From the NCBI GenBank assembly GCA_019747455.1, contig JAIEQT010000585.1, positions 1-13,522 on the forward strand: a DNA stretch of 13,522 nucleotides, in the 5' to 3' direction. A program made the translations under genes and the position numbers. This DNA is from Chitinophagaceae bacterium. GTDB lineage: Bacteria > Bacteroidota > Bacteroidia > Chitinophagales > Chitinophagaceae. Below are positions 13,469-13,522 of the stretch, piece after piece (positions within the stretch are counted from its first letter, which is position 1; each line of letters begins with the position of its first letter). A model generated the notes under the pieces. It was not told where the DNA came from, did no database searches, and worked only from the letters and a program-made list of their open reading frames with translations.

Positions 13469-13522
13469 TACGTTTTGAAAGTAGACTAAATAGTTAACTT
13501 TAAAACGTAAAATATGAAGAAG
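13446..13522 (+). mobile_element. Left end of an insertion sequence, probably IS3-type (continues off window)
   Basis: A TG-beginning end (TGTGTAAGCTCCCCCAAAAA) is followed by an inverted repeat with one bulged base (ACGTTTT-G-AAAG 13470-13481 with CTTTAAAACGT 13498-13508). A promoter-like TTTG-N17-TAACTTTA (13474-13502) comes next, then ATG AAG AAG at 13514. MKK- is a common start of IS3-family OrfA in Bacteroidota. The far end, transposase and target duplication lie outside the window, so the family call is tentative. The exact terminus could be at 13446 or 13448. Confidence 0.5.

Overview
The window looks like chromosomal DNA from a Bacteroidota member, most likely Chitinophagaceae or a close relative (inference). 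The AT-rich sequence lacks clear Shine-Dalgarno sites. Several genes are preceded by the Bacteroidota -7 promoter element TAnnTTTG. The gene content also fits: a TPR/PD40/carboxypeptidase-regulatory/OmpA protein, DUF3467, an L25/CTC ribosomal protein and a fused alpha-beta 2-oxoacid dehydrogenase E1.

Positions 1-11221 are ordinary core genome. On the minus strand, folD, queE and a large OmpA-family protein (running off the left edge) are collinear. folD diverges from a DUF3467 gene on the plus strand. That gene converges on radC across a 124-bp inverted repeat built from 7-nt units. radC diverges from prs. The plus-strand order prs, rplY, pth resembles a cluster conserved in many bacteria, but here an oppositely oriented orphan sensor histidine kinase sits between rplY and pth. 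After pth come a FAH-family hydrolase and, 1 nt downstream, a fused E1 alpha/beta dehydrogenase, probably one operon.

Positions 11265-13522 are accessory. An intact tRNA-Met(CAT) and its terminator are followed at once by an 80-aa GIY-YIG endonuclease gene. Beyond that lies a second copy of the tRNA 3' part plus terminator: a perfect 53-bp direct repeat, offset 325 bp. The arrangement (intact tRNA, small nuclease gene, displaced tRNA 3' end) resembles a minimal tRNA-targeting element and is the most interesting thing here. Next come a thiamine-binding (MTH1187-type) protein, a tyrosine recombinase pseudogene missing its centre, three evenly spaced palindromes, and a hypothetical gene. The hypothetical gene's last codons appear to come from the end of an insertion sequence that continues past the right edge.

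No gene-free stretch exceeds 300 bases; the longest are 5678-5846 and 12607-12784, both described below. Everything here is from reading the sequence; no database search was run.
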